Assembly (NCBI RefSeq): GCF_002269125.1
Contig: NZ_NQKI01000015.1
Coordinates: 1-64,000 of the forward strand
Direction: 5' to 3'
DNA length: 64,000 bases
Source of the DNA: Pseudomonas lundensis
GTDB lineage: Bacteria > Pseudomonadota > Gammaproteobacteria > Pseudomonadales > Pseudomonadaceae
In this document: in pieces, positions 27,028-35,276 of the stretch
How the letters are laid out: each line of letters starts with the position of its first letter
Numbering within the stretch: position 1 is the stretch's first letter
Position numbers and translations under genes: made by a program
Notes under the pieces: model-generated
Told to the model about the DNA's origin: nothing
The model's database searches: none
What the model saw: the letters and a program-made list of their open reading frames with translations, nothing else

Positions 27028-29067
27028 ATGAAGGCCATGAAACCGATACCGACTCGAGTACGGCGGCAATTTGATGAGCGTGCAGATGCTGTACTGCCAG
27101 GTTTAAGCCCTGATTTTCTGAGTGCCGATGATGCCGCGCGTTATGTCCATGCATTAATCGATCACACGCACGCTAAAGAGTGTGGAGGGCTAATCCTCAA
27201 AGCAGAGGATGGCAAGTATGTGGCGACCTTGCCGTTCTTTACGGAGACCGACGAATACAACCCTTATCGCTTGCTTCCTGTCGATGAGACCGGAAAGCTA
27301 AGTCATCCCCCCGGCTTTATCTGCTATGCCCTTTATCATTCGCATACCAATGACTATGAGCCCAGCCCCGCGAAGAATGACCTGCGTGAAATAGCGGCCC
27401 TTTATACGCGAGACAGTTTTTTTACGCCCAACGATGTGTTTCGCAATACGGATATAGCCACATTCATCAGCGTGCATTATTTGTCAGGCTTGAATGGCTC
27501 GTTAATTAAATATCAGTCCAAAGGGGCTGAGCAGGATGAGGCGCTTGAAGATGTAATGGTCGAGGCCATGTTTAAGGCAACGCTGTTTGAGGTTCTCACC
27601 GAGCAGATCCGGGGCGCCGCTACGCTAGGAAAGTTGTCGGTCATACAGTCCAGTGAGGTGTGGCGCGGAAAGGTCGGCAGGGTTGGCGCGGACTTTGAGG
27701 TGTATACGCCTTCGAGTTATCTGGATCTTGCTCCCAGAATCGTTGAGCATCCGGCATTCGGAGCGGTCAACCCAACCCTCGAAGAGGCCATTAAGGATGC
27801 AAAGTCACGCAGTCACCAATCAAGTGAGCGTCACTATGGGGTAGTTTTGCAACATTTAACGCGGCAAGAATTTATTGCTTCCGAGCCCGTTTTGGGTGAG
27901 GTGGACTTTTCGCTTAGCAGAGTGTTTGGAGCGGGTGCTGAGGGGGGCGTCCAGTTGCCTGACGGCTATGAGGTTCATGGCTTCTACTGCGCCAGTTCTC
28001 TTTATCACTCGCCCAAGCGCTTGCCGCCACGTGATCGCGGGTTGTTTAAACACTTTATTGACCCTGAGTTTTTATTGGCAGGTATCAAGGCGGCATGTTC
28101 GCGCACTGAACGGCCGGTCCCTCTTTATATCAACGCCCGTGAGGGGGCGGTATTAAGGGTTATGCCGGATAACAACAGTGTTAGGCGCCTGTCCGAGTTG
28201 ATTGATGAGTCAGGTGCGGCGTCACCCCGGTATACACGTAATAACGTGTTGGCGGGGACGGTAGCGATGCGCGACTACATTTGCACGGTTGCTGCCACTG
28301 TTCAGCTAAGTGTTATTGATGCCACTGATATGTGGGGCGCAGTTGGACGAGTAGACGCACACTGGCAGCCCTACAAGCACGTCACCGAGCGCCACTGGAG
28401 TCCTGCTTTCAGGGATGCTGACGCTGTTGCCCTGCATGTGCACCAGCACATTAAGCGAGAGAGTGATCGCGTGTTTGGCGGGCTCATCTGTCAGCGCGCA
28501 GATGGTTTATTTACGGCCACCGAGCCTGTCGCGTCGTACAGCGAAACATTCGATCCCATGAGTGTTTATCCTGCTGAATCGCCTGCGCTAATGCCTGAAG
28601 GCTACCGGGTGGTTGCGGTTTACCACAGTCACCGGGTGCAGCCTTTACAGTTATGGCGCTCGGCTGAAGAAGAGCAGTTGTATCGCAACATGCTTGAACC
28701 TCATGAGCTGCGGGCTGCCATTGATGAGCGTCAGTGGGCGCAATACCGATACTTTTTTGGGCACGATGGTGCGCTCATCAAGTACACGCCGAGCGGTTCC
28801 GAGCGTGAAGGTCGGCTGATGGAGAGAATTACGCCCAGGGCGGATCAGCTTGAATGTGTTCGAAAAAATGCACTTCAGATGAAGTTGCGCGCCAATGCGC
28901 TAAAGCCCAGTGAATACATCAGCCTGGTTGCACGATCGGGTTCATTGCAGGTGCTGGTTGGCAGCCCTGCGTGGGGGGAGGTGGGGACGGTGACGTCTAC
29001 CTGGAAGGTCACCGTACCTCGAGCTGATCCGGCTGCGGAAAAGAAGCCGGCCAGTCCGGGTCTTTAA
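27028..29067 (+). CDS. Protein with three DUF4329-like repeats
   Basis: A 679-aa soluble protein without signal or membrane segments. It is built of three repeats of about 200 residues starting near 32, 251 and 463. Each has an (A/E)GG(L/V)I strand, a (A/I)(T/S)EP or LPF strand, a YHSH-type motif (YHSHT at 103-107, YHSHR at 532-536; degenerate YCASS at 320-324), an LIKYxxxG strand and a closing SVIxSxxxW/MWGxVGRV segment. The pattern fits DUF4329, which I recall as related to JAB-type metallopeptidase folds; that relation is from memory. The second repeat lost its HxH. Codon choice looks more AT-rich than in the neighbours. It is probably a single-gene unit with no identified partner; function unknown. 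Confidence 0.75.
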   Translation: MKAMKPIPTRVRRQFDERADAVLPGLSPDFLSADDAARYVHALIDHTHAKECGGLILKAEDGKYVATLPFFTETDEYNPYRLLPVDETGKLSHPPGFICYALYHSHTNDYEPSPAKNDLREIAALYTRDSFFTPNDVFRNTDIATFISVHYLSGLNGSLIKYQSKGAEQDEALEDVMVEAMFKATLFEVLTEQIRGAATLGKLSVIQSSEVWRGKVGRVGADFEVYTPSSYLDLAPRIVEHPAFGAVNPTLEEAIKDAKSRSHQSSERHYGVVLQHLTRQEFIASEPVLGEVDFSLSRVFGAGAEGGVQLPDGYEVHGFYCASSLYHSPKRLPPRDRGLFKHFIDPEFLLAGIKAACSRTERPVPLYINAREGAVLRVMPDNNSVRRLSELIDESGAASPRYTRNNVLAGTVAMRDYICTVAATVQLSVIDATDMWGAVGRVDAHWQPYKHVTERHWSPAFRDADAVALHVHQHIKRESDRVFGGLICQRADGLFTATEPVASYSETFDPMSVYPAESPALMPEGYRVVAVYHSHRVQPLQLWRSAEEEQLYRNMLEPHELRAAIDERQWAQYRYFFGHDGALIKYTPSGSEREGRLMERITPRADQLECVRKNALQMKLRANALKPSEYISLVARSGSLQVLVGSPAWGEVGTVTSTWKVTVPRADPAAEKKPASPGL

Positions 29068-29141
29068 ATCGCCTGGGTCAGGCGCTCAGCCTTCGGCAAA
29101 CAGGACTGAGCGTCTGGCAGCAGGCTACTGCTTCTACTGCG

Positions 29142-30152
29142 TCATTCGCCGGGCGGCGTGACGGGTAAAGGCGCTTCGTGTTCTCTCAGTGCCTTAAAGG
29201 TTTCAAGTGCTGCCTCAGCCTTCATCGCGCGCATGGTGAGGCCTGTGACAGCCTGTTGAGCTTCGGTCTGTACATGCTTAAGCGTTTCGCCCTCATGGAT
29301 TGCCACCCGCAACCGTTCTTGGAGCAAGGTGCGCTCCCCCTCCAACTGGCTCACCTGATTGCTCAAGTGTTGGTTGTGTTGCGCCAGCTTTTTCTGCTGC
29401 TCATTGACCTGATGGATTTCCTTGGCCAGCGCACGGTTTTCACTGAGCACCCGTTCGTTATCGCGGTGCAGTTGTGTGATTTCATCCTGCCGCACAAGGG
29501 CGCTTTGCTGCGCCTGTCGCAGCTCCATCTGCACCTGTTGCAACTGACCCTCATGGCGCCGCTGATCTTGCTCGCGCTGCTCTTTGGCAGCGCTGCGGTA
29601 ATGCTCCAGCGCATCGCGCGCATGGAGGTGTTTTTCTTCCAGCGAACGTATTTGCTCGTCACGGTCTTTGAGGCGCAGTTCAAAATCGCTGCACGCCTGA
29701 TTTAGAGCCGCATTACGCGTCTGCTCGGTCTGCAGCATGGAGCGCGTGGACTCGAGGTGAGCGGTTTCCTGGTTCAAAGCTGTCGCCTGAATATCCAGCT
29801 CCTGTTTCAGCGCAGACAGCGTCAGTTGAGCTTCAGACAATTGGGTCTGCAGCTGCGTTTTCAGCTGTTCGTAATGTGCCTGGGCGCGATCAATCGGTTC
29901 TTGTGCTTGCTCTTGCAGCCGATGGGCGAGGCGGGAGACCAAGTCTGCCAGCTCATCGCCAAGCGCTTCATGGGAAACACCTCGACGGCTGTCACTGTCG
30001 TCCAGCTCCTTCAAATATCGGTGAATAGTGGTTTTTGAGCCGGTATTCCCCATCTCGATCCGCACCGCATCAATGCTTGGGTGTTCACCACGGGCCAGGA
30101 TTGCCGCGCGTGCAATTTGCACCACTGCTTTGTTTACGCCGCCGCGAGCCAT
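29142..30152 (-). CDS. KfrA-like DNA-binding coiled-coil protein
   Basis: A 336-aa protein with an N-terminal DNA-binding domain (about 1-60: NKAVVQIARAAILARGEHPSIDAVRIEMG, TTIHRYLKEL) as in the KfrA N-terminal family. It is followed by an extended heptad-rich coiled coil (about 85-310) dominated by Q, E, L and R. KfrA proteins are alpha-helical transcriptional autorepressors on IncP plasmids, where they also help partition or DNA organisation. Here the gene is chromosomal and divergent from a tyrosine recombinase, with palindromes in the shared 179-bp gap that are good operator candidates. A dedicated segregation role is inference. Confidence 0.82.
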   Translation of the reverse strand: MARGGVNKAVVQIARAAILARGEHPSIDAVRIEMGNTGSKTTIHRYLKELDDSDSRRGVSHEALGDELADLVSRLAHRLQEQAQEPIDRAQAHYEQLKTQLQTQLSEAQLTLSALKQELDIQATALNQETAHLESTRSMLQTEQTRNAALNQACSDFELRLKDRDEQIRSLEEKHLHARDALEHYRSAAKEQREQDQRRHEGQLQQVQMELRQAQQSALVRQDEITQLHRDNERVLSENRALAKEIHQVNEQQKKLAQHNQHLSNQVSQLEGERTLLQERLRVAIHEGETLKHVQTEAQQAVTGLTMRAMKAEAALETFKALREHEAPLPVTPPGE

Positions 30153-30179
30153 GGGTATCTCCTACGATTATGTACTGTG

Positions 30180-30202
30180 GTATGTATCATGTAATTACAT
30201 AC
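30180..30202. promoter_or_regulatory. Palindromic operator or recombination-site candidate between kfrA-like gene and recombinase gene
   Basis: GTATGTA, nine bases, TACATAC. It overlaps the perfect 12-bp palindrome ATGTAATTACAT (30189-30200), and another TATGTA lies at 30169-30174. It is 28 bp upstream of the kfrA-like start. It could be a KfrA-type autoregulatory site or the core of a recombinase site. Confidence 0.5.
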
Positions 30203-30331
30203 TATATTGAATTGAATCTTCTGTCATATTTTATGAATTATCAGGCGGGATATACTGGTATTATCCCGCGTCAACGGCTGTTTTGTGATTTTCAGGCCTG
30301 TTTCCAGTACGCAAATGTGAGAGATGCCCCA

Positions 30332-31270
30332 ATGAGCGATCTTGATCGCTATCTGAACGCGGCTACCCGCGATAACACCCGACGCAGTTACCGCGCCGCC
30401 ATTGAGCACTTTGAAGTGACATGGGGCGGTTTTTTGCCTGCCACCAGTGACAGCGTGATCCGTTACTTGGTGGCGCACGCAGGCCAGCTCTCGATCAACA
30501 CCTTGAAATTGCGTCTGTCGGCCATAGCTCAATGGCACAACAGCCAAGGCTTTGCCGACCCCACAAAGGCGCCGGTGGTGCGCAAAGTGTTCAAAGGCAT
30601 CCGTGCGTTACACCCGGCGCAAGAAAAGCAGGCAGAACCGTTGCAATTGCAGCATCTGGAGAAAGTGATTGATTGGCTCGAAAGTGAGGCCCAAGCGGCT
30701 CAAGCCAATGCCGATAAGCCAGGATGGCTGCGTGCGCGTCGCGACACGGCGCTGATTCTGCTGGGGTTTTGGCGGGGCTTTCGCAGTGACGAGCTTTGCC
30801 GTTTGCAGATTGAGCACGTGCAAGCACTCGCAGGTTCGGGCATCACCCTGTATCTGCCGCGCAGTAAAGGTGACCGAGACAACCTCGGTAAAACCTTCCA
30901 GACCCCGGCATTGCTTCGCCTGTGCCCGGTGCGCGCTTACATCGAGTGGCTCAATGCTTCAGCGCTGGTCCGCGGCCCGGTATTCAGAGGGATCGATCGC
31001 TGGGGCAATCTGGGTGAGGAGGGCTTGCACGCCAACAGTGTTATTCCCTTGTTGCGTCAAGCGCTGGAGCGAGCTGGCATTCCCGCCGAACAGTACACAA
31101 GCCATTCGTTGCGACGTGGTTTTGCAACATGGGCGCATCAAAGTGGCTGGGACCTTAAGTCCCTGATGAATTACGTCGGCTGGAAGGACGTTAAGTCAGC
31201 GATGCGCTATGTTGAAGCGTCCCCGTTTACCGGGATGAGCATTGCGGCAGAAAAACGTATCGGGCCTTGA
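30332..31270 (+). CDS. Tyrosine-family site-specific recombinase
   Basis: A 312-aa integrase starting at the ATG at 30332 (MSDLDRYLNAATRDNTRRSY) behind GAGAG; the longer frame covers the promoter region and is rejected. The N-terminal SAM-like core-binding domain (1-90) precedes the catalytic domain with Arg151 (FRSDEL), Lys179 (SKGD), His258-x-x-Arg261 (HSLRRGF), Trp284 and nucleophile Tyr293 (MRYVE). All catalytic positions are present, so it should be active. Its substrate is unknown. No att repeats or cargo boundaries were found, so it may be a resolvase-like partner of the KfrA-type protein or a relic of an integrated element. Confidence 0.88.
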   Translation: MSDLDRYLNAATRDNTRRSYRAAIEHFEVTWGGFLPATSDSVIRYLVAHAGQLSINTLKLRLSAIAQWHNSQGFADPTKAPVVRKVFKGIRALHPAQEKQAEPLQLQHLEKVIDWLESEAQAAQANADKPGWLRARRDTALILLGFWRGFRSDELCRLQIEHVQALAGSGITLYLPRSKGDRDNLGKTFQTPALLRLCPVRAYIEWLNASALVRGPVFRGIDRWGNLGEEGLHANSVIPLLRQALERAGIPAEQYTSHSLRRGFATWAHQSGWDLKSLMNYVGWKDVKSAMRYVEASPFTGMSIAAEKRIGP

Positions 31271-31341
31271 TCGGGATCAAGATGCGGGTTGGCGGGCTGG
31301 CAGAAAGTGATATTCGGGTTTCTTCTATTAATAGGGCAACC

Positions 31342-31360
31342 TGATAGCCAAAACCAATCA
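31342..31360 (+). promoter_or_regulatory. Dyad upstream of ahpC, OxyR-like
   Basis: TGATAG, seven bases, CAATCA, about 90 bp before ahpC. The ATAG-N7 spacing resembles an OxyR half site, but only part of the four-block consensus is present, so this is tentative. Confidence 0.3.
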
Positions 31361-31448
31361 CCAGCATCAGCTTTCCCAATGAGCCAGATACAACATGTGT
31401 TGTTAGGATTCACCCCATCAACTTTTCAACCCTGACGGAGAGTCAACG

Positions 31449-32012
31449 ATGCCTATCATCAATAGCCAAGTAAAACCGTTCAAAGCCACCGCTTACAAAA
31501 ACGGCAGCTTCGTAGAAGTGTCGGACGCCGACCTGAAAGGCAAATGGTCCGTTGTGTTCTTCTACCCGGCTGACTTCACATTCGTATGCCCAACCGAGCT
31601 GGAAGACCTGGCTGACAACTACGAAGAGTTCAAAAAACTCGGCGTGGAAATCTACAGCGTGTCCACTGACACTCACTTCGCTCACGCTGCATGGCACAAC
31701 ACTTCGCCAGCCATTGGCAAAATCCAGTACACCATGATCGGCGACCCGACGCTGACTATCTCTCGCAACTTCGACGTTCTGATCGAAGAAGCGGGCCTGG
31801 CGGATCGCGGCACGTTCGTGATCAACCCTGAAGGTCAGATCAAAATCGTTGAGCTGAACGATGGCGGCGTTGGCCGTGATGCTTCCGAACTGCTGCGCAA
31901 AATCAAGGCTGCCCAGTACGTCGCTGCCCACCCGGGTGAAGTGTGCCCGGCCAAGTGGAAAGAAGGTGAGTCCACCCTCGCGCCATCGCTCGACCTGGTC
32001 GGCAAGATCTAA
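31449..32012 (+). CDS. ahpC: Alkyl hydroperoxide reductase peroxiredoxin subunit
   Basis: A 187-aa typical 2-Cys peroxiredoxin that reduces H2O2, organic peroxides and peroxynitrite. The peroxidatic Cys47 is in FTFVCPTE and the resolving Cys166 is in [10 protein letters not shown]. The ribosome site GGAG precedes the ATG. It is re-reduced by AhpF, encoded 129 bp downstream after a terminator-like hairpin that probably limits ahpF expression. It closely matches the E. coli AhpC length and motifs. Confidence 0.97.
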   Translation: MPIINSQVKPFKATAYKNGSFVEVSDADLKGKWSVVFFYPADFTFVCPTELEDLADNYEEFKKLGVEIYSVSTDTHFAHAAWHNTSPAIGKIQYTMIGDPTLTISRNFDVLIEEAGLADRGTFVINPEGQIKIVELNDGGVGRDASELLRKIKAAQYVAAHPGEVCPAKWKEGESTLAPSLDLVGKI

Positions 32013-32070
32013 GCCTGTGAGCCAGCCAAGGGCGGTGATCCGCACCTGAGTTGTTAGCAGCATCGCCCTC

Positions 32071-32107
32071 AAAACGCCCGGGCGAGATTCGCTCGGGCGT
32101 TTTTTTT
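32071..32107 (+). terminator. Terminator/attenuator between ahpC and ahpF
   Basis: A GC-rich stem (AAAACGCCCG...CGGGCGTTTT) is followed by eight T. It would make ahpC transcripts far more abundant than ahpCF. Confidence 0.88.
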
Positions 32108-32140
32108 ACACAGTCTTAAACCGTTAAGGAGATCGCCCGT

Positions 32141-33703
32141 ATGTTGGACGCCAATTTAAAAGCTCAGTTGAAGTCATACCTGGAGCGGGTCACCCAGCCG
32201 ATCGAGATAGTTGCATCCCTCGACGACGGTGCGAAATCCCGTGAAATGCATGACTTGTTGAAAGAAATCGCCAGCCTTTCCAGCCAGATCACCTTGCTGG
32301 ACAACGGTACCGATGCGCGCAAACCATCGTTCTCGTTGAATCGCCCGGGCGGTGATATCAGTCTGCGTTTTGCAGGCATCCCCATGGGCCACGAATTTAC
32401 ATCGCTGGTACTGGCCTTGCTGCAAGTAGGCGGCCACCCATCGAAAGCCAGTCCCGAAGTGATTGAACAAATTCGCTCGCTCACAGGCGAGTTCAACTTC
32501 GAGACGTACTTCTCCCTGTCCTGCCAAAACTGCCCGGACGTGGTTCAGGCGCTGAACCTGATGGCCGTGCTCAACCCCAATATTCGCCACGTGGCGATTG
32601 ACGGCGCTCTGTTTCAGGACGAGGTCAATGATCGCCAGGTGATGGCGGTTCCCAGCGTTTACCTGAACGGCGTCAACTTTGGTCAGGGCCGCATGGGTCT
32701 TGAAGAGATTCTCGGCAAGCTGGACATCGGCGCCATTGAGCGTCAGGCCGAGAAAATCAGCGCTAAAGATGCATTTGATGTGCTGGTGATTGGCGGCGGC
32801 CCGGCCGGCGCAGCAGCGGCTATTTATGCTGCCCGTAAAGGCATTCGCACCGGCGTGGCAGCAGAGCGTTTCGGCGGTCAGGTGCTGGACACCATGGCCA
32901 TCGAAAACTTCATCTCGGTTCAAGAAACCGAAGGGCCGAAGCTGGCCACGGCACTTGAAGAACACGTCAAGCAATACGACGTGGACATCATGAACCTGCA
33001 ACGCGCAGACCAATTGATTCCGGGTAAGGGCGGCGAGCTGCACGAAGTCAAATTTGCCAGTGGGGCGTCATTGAAAGCCAAAACGCTGATTCTGGCGACC
33101 GGTGCGCGCTGGCGTGAAATGAACGTGCCCGGCGAGCAGGAATACCGCAGCCGTGGCGTTGCATACTGCCCGCACTGCGACGGGCCGCTGTTCAAGGGCA
33201 AGCGCGTGGCCGTCATTGGTGGCGGTAACTCAGGGGTTGAGGCAGCCATTGACTTGGCCGGCATCGTTGCTCACGTCACCTTGCTTGAGTTCGACACCAA
33301 GCTGCGGGCCGATGCCGTCTTGCAGCGCAAACTCAACAGTTTGCCAAATGTCACTGTCATCACCCAGGCACAAACCACGGAAGTGACTGGCGACGGTCAG
33401 AAAGTGAATGGCTTGCGTTACAAAGATCGTCAATCCGGTGACGTGCACACTGTCGAGCTGGAAGGGATTTTTGTCCAGATCGGTTTGTTGCCTAACACTG
33501 ATTGGCTCAAAGGGACTGTCGAGTTGACACCACGTGGCGAAATTGTGGTGGATGCGCGGGGTGAAACGTCGATCCCCGGTATTTTTGCAGCCGGTGACGT
33601 TACTACAGTGCCGTACAAACAAATCGTGATTGCGGTAGGCGAGGGCGCCAAGGCGTCGCTGAGTGCCTTCGATCATTTGATCCGCACGTCTGCTCCTGAT
33701 TAA
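32141..33703 (+). CDS. ahpF: Alkyl hydroperoxide reductase subunit F
   Basis: A 520-aa flavoprotein disulfide reductase that transfers electrons from NADH to AhpC. The N-terminal double-thioredoxin fold carries Cys128/Cys131 (CQNC). The FAD domain starts at [10 protein letters not shown], and the thioredoxin-reductase-like redox pair is CPHC (near 344-347). The strong ribosome site AAGGAG precedes the ATG. It pairs with ahpC upstream and is followed by a bidirectional terminator. Confidence 0.97.
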   Translation: MLDANLKAQLKSYLERVTQPIEIVASLDDGAKSREMHDLLKEIASLSSQITLLDNGTDARKPSFSLNRPGGDISLRFAGIPMGHEFTSLVLALLQVGGHPSKASPEVIEQIRSLTGEFNFETYFSLSCQNCPDVVQALNLMAVLNPNIRHVAIDGALFQDEVNDRQVMAVPSVYLNGVNFGQGRMGLEEILGKLDIGAIERQAEKISAKDAFDVLVIGGGPAGAAAAIYAARKGIRTGVAAERFGGQVLDTMAIENFISVQETEGPKLATALEEHVKQYDVDIMNLQRADQLIPGKGGELHEVKFASGASLKAKTLILATGARWREMNVPGEQEYRSRGVAYCPHCDGPLFKGKRVAVIGGGNSGVEAAIDLAGIVAHVTLLEFDTKLRADAVLQRKLNSLPNVTVITQAQTTEVTGDGQKVNGLRYKDRQSGDVHTVELEGIFVQIGLLPNTDWLKGTVELTPRGEIVVDARGETSIPGIFAAGDVTTVPYKQIVIAVGEGAKASLSAFDHLIRTSAPD

Positions 33704-33715
33704 TGGTCCGGACAG

Positions 33716-33748
33716 AAAAAAACCCATGAGCAATCATGGGTTTTTTTT
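33716..33748. terminator. Bidirectional terminator between ahpF and gloA
   Basis: The stem AAACCCATGA / TCATGGGTTT has a 4-base loop, with an A run before it and a T run after it, and serves both convergent genes. Confidence 0.9.
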
Positions 33749-33758
33749 GCGCTGCTTA

Positions 33759-34280
33759 TTACAGCGGGGTGGGCTGAATGATCTCGACCCAGTAGCCGTC
33801 GGGGTCTTTGATGAAGGCCAGGGACTTCATGCGGCCATCGCTCAGACGCTTCTGAAAGTCGACATTCAGTGCCTCAAAACGCTCGCAGGCCGCGACAATA
33901 TCAGGCACGGAAATGCAGATATGGCCAAAGCCGCGCGGATCGGTATTGCCATTGTGGTAAACAACGCTGTCGTCGGTTTCCGAGCCGTGGTTGTGGGTCA
34001 GTTCCAGAATGCCCGGGATAGACTTCATCCATTCGGTGCGTGCGGCGTCATCCGCCGGGATCTGCGCTTTGTCGACCAGCGCCAGGAAGTACAGGCTGAA
34101 CGCGGCTTCAGGGAAGTCGCGCTTTTCCACCAATGAGAAACCCAGGATGCGGGTGTAAAAATCCAGGGATTTCTCGATGTTCTTGACGCGCAGCATCGTG
34201 TGGTTGAACACGAAATTTTGGGTAGCGCTATCCGGTGTGGCAGTAACGCCGGGAATGCTGTTCAGTGTTTGCAGGCTCAT
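33759..34280 (-). CDS. gloA: Lactoylglutathione lyase (glyoxalase I)
   Basis: A 173-aa metalloenzyme converting the methylglyoxal-glutathione adduct to S-lactoylglutathione. The start is the ATG at 34280 with GGAGGG upstream (the longer frame is not used). Metal and substrate positions are recognisable in FNHTMLRVKNIEKSLDFY, ILELTHNHG, GFGHICISV and DPDGYWVEII. The length matches the longer, eukaryote-like bacterial GloA class rather than the short E. coli form. Confidence 0.95.
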   Translation of the reverse strand: MSLQTLNSIPGVTATPDSATQNFVFNHTMLRVKNIEKSLDFYTRILGFSLVEKRDFPEAAFSLYFLALVDKAQIPADDAARTEWMKSIPGILELTHNHGSETDDSVVYHNGNTDPRGFGHICISVPDIVAACERFEALNVDFQKRLSDGRMKSLAFIKDPDGYWVEIIQPTPL

Positions 34281-34431
34281 GAACCCTCCGAAGATGATGC
34301 TTGGATGATTGGTCGCTACGGTAAGCGTGATGAAGGGAATGATACGGAATGTGACGCCATGCGCCAAACCCGATTCGGCTCATGGGACGGATGGCGATGT
34401 TGATGTAGAGCGGGCGCTCGATAAATCCGAG

Positions 34432-34500
34432 GCAAAAAGAAGCCCGCCGAAGCGGGCATGGGGCGCTAGTCCTTTAGCAGCCTTCATCCTGAAACTATGG
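34432..34500 (-). ncRNA. Possible small RNA ending in a rho-independent terminator
   Basis: On the minus strand the sequence gives TTTCAGGATGAAGG, then a small hairpin with loop AAGGAC (stem GCTA/TAGC, 34465-34478), then GCCCGC-TTCG-GCGGGC followed by TTCTTTTT. A GGA in a hairpin loop is the kind of site bound by RsmA/CsrA. No known RNA family was recognised, and the 5' end is a guess. Confidence 0.35.
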
Positions 34501-34642
34501 GTGTGAAAAATTTGTGAATATCGATGCGCTTGCGACTATCGGACCCGTAACCCGGCTGAATGGTCCTCGCACTATCGGCGCCGGTGGACATGGGTGAGCC
34601 TTCAATGTGCTGTAAAGAGGGCGCTATAAATTACTTGCCCAA

Positions 34643-34671
34643 AAAAGCCCTGATAAACAGGGCTTTTACAG
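34643..34671 (-). terminator. Terminator of the MvaT-family gene
   Basis: AAAAGCCCTG-TTTAT-CAGGGCTTTTTT read on the minus strand, 7 bp after the stop codon of the gene. Confidence 0.88.
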
Positions 34672-34677
34672 GAAGGG

Positions 34678-35043
34678 TCAGCTGCGAACCCAACGCTCGA
34701 CGGTTGATGCGCCGTACTTTTCCTTCCACGCTTTAAGCCCGCGATGGTTACCGCCTTTGGTTTCAATAAGTTCACCGGTATGTGGGTTGTGATAAACCTT
34801 CACAACACGGGCTTTGCGCTGTTTAGGGGCTGCTGAAGGCTTGGATGTCACGGGGTGAGGATCAAGAATCGCGATGATGTCACGCAGATTCTTATTGTAA
34901 GATTTCATCAACCCTTGAAGTTTTTGTTCGAATTCAATCTCCTTTTTTAATCCGGCATCATTTTTCAAGGCTTCCAACTGCGCCATTTGTTCTTGTAGCG
35001 CCTTTTCAGCGGCGCGAAACTCGGCAAGTCTGCTCAAAGTCAT
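34678..35043 (-). CDS. MvaT/MvaU-family H-NS-like nucleoid protein
   Basis: A 121-aa xenogeneic silencer of the Pseudomonas MvaT/MvaU family. An N-terminal coiled coil (about 1-60, LAEFRAAEKALQEQMAQLEALKND) makes oligomers, a flexible basic linker follows, and the C-terminal DNA-binding part contains YHNPHTGELIETKGGNHRGLKAW with the AT-hook-like loop. The N-terminal wording is closer to what I remember of MvaU than MvaT, so the paralogue is left open. It is a single gene with its own terminator. Confidence 0.92.
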   Translation of the reverse strand: MTLSRLAEFRAAEKALQEQMAQLEALKNDAGLKKEIEFEQKLQGLMKSYNKNLRDIIAILDPHPVTSKPSAAPKQRKARVVKVYHNPHTGELIETKGGNHRGLKAWKEKYGASTVERWVRS

Positions 35044-35276
35044 TACTCCGATCGTGGGTTCGGTCTGTACCTGACCGATGTGATGAAAGATGGACGGGCA
35101 ACATAAGGTAGACAGAACAGTACTTCAGCGGTTCATTGCAAATGACTGCTCAGTAACATAAGGAATTGGGCGACCTGAATCCGGTCAAAAAAATTGTAGT
35201 AGTTAATTTACAAACTGCCACACAACAGATGATCGGCTCTATAACACCTGATTAAAGCGTTTGGCTTCGTTTACAT

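Larger units (their letters stand above)
34281..34677. other. 397-bp intergenic region between gloA and the MvaT-family gene
   Basis: No protein gene was found. The region holds the gloA promoter area, a GC hairpin with a T tract oriented to the minus strand (34430-34457), a small GGA-loop hairpin (34465-34478), and the MvaT-family terminator (34643-34671). Together they suggest a short minus-strand RNA in the middle. Confidence 0.5.

Noticed and set aside
25750-27069. 439-codon antisense frame across gor
   Set aside because: Glutathione reductase on the other strand is certain, and the antisense product has no recognisable motif.
29178-29705. 175-codon frame antisense to the coiled-coil gene
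   Set aside because: Leu/Gln-rich mirror of the heptad repeats, with no independent support.
30035-30331. 99-codon upstream extension of the recombinase
   Set aside because: It overlaps the start of the KfrA-like gene and the palindromic promoter region; the ATG at 30332 gives a normal-size recombinase.
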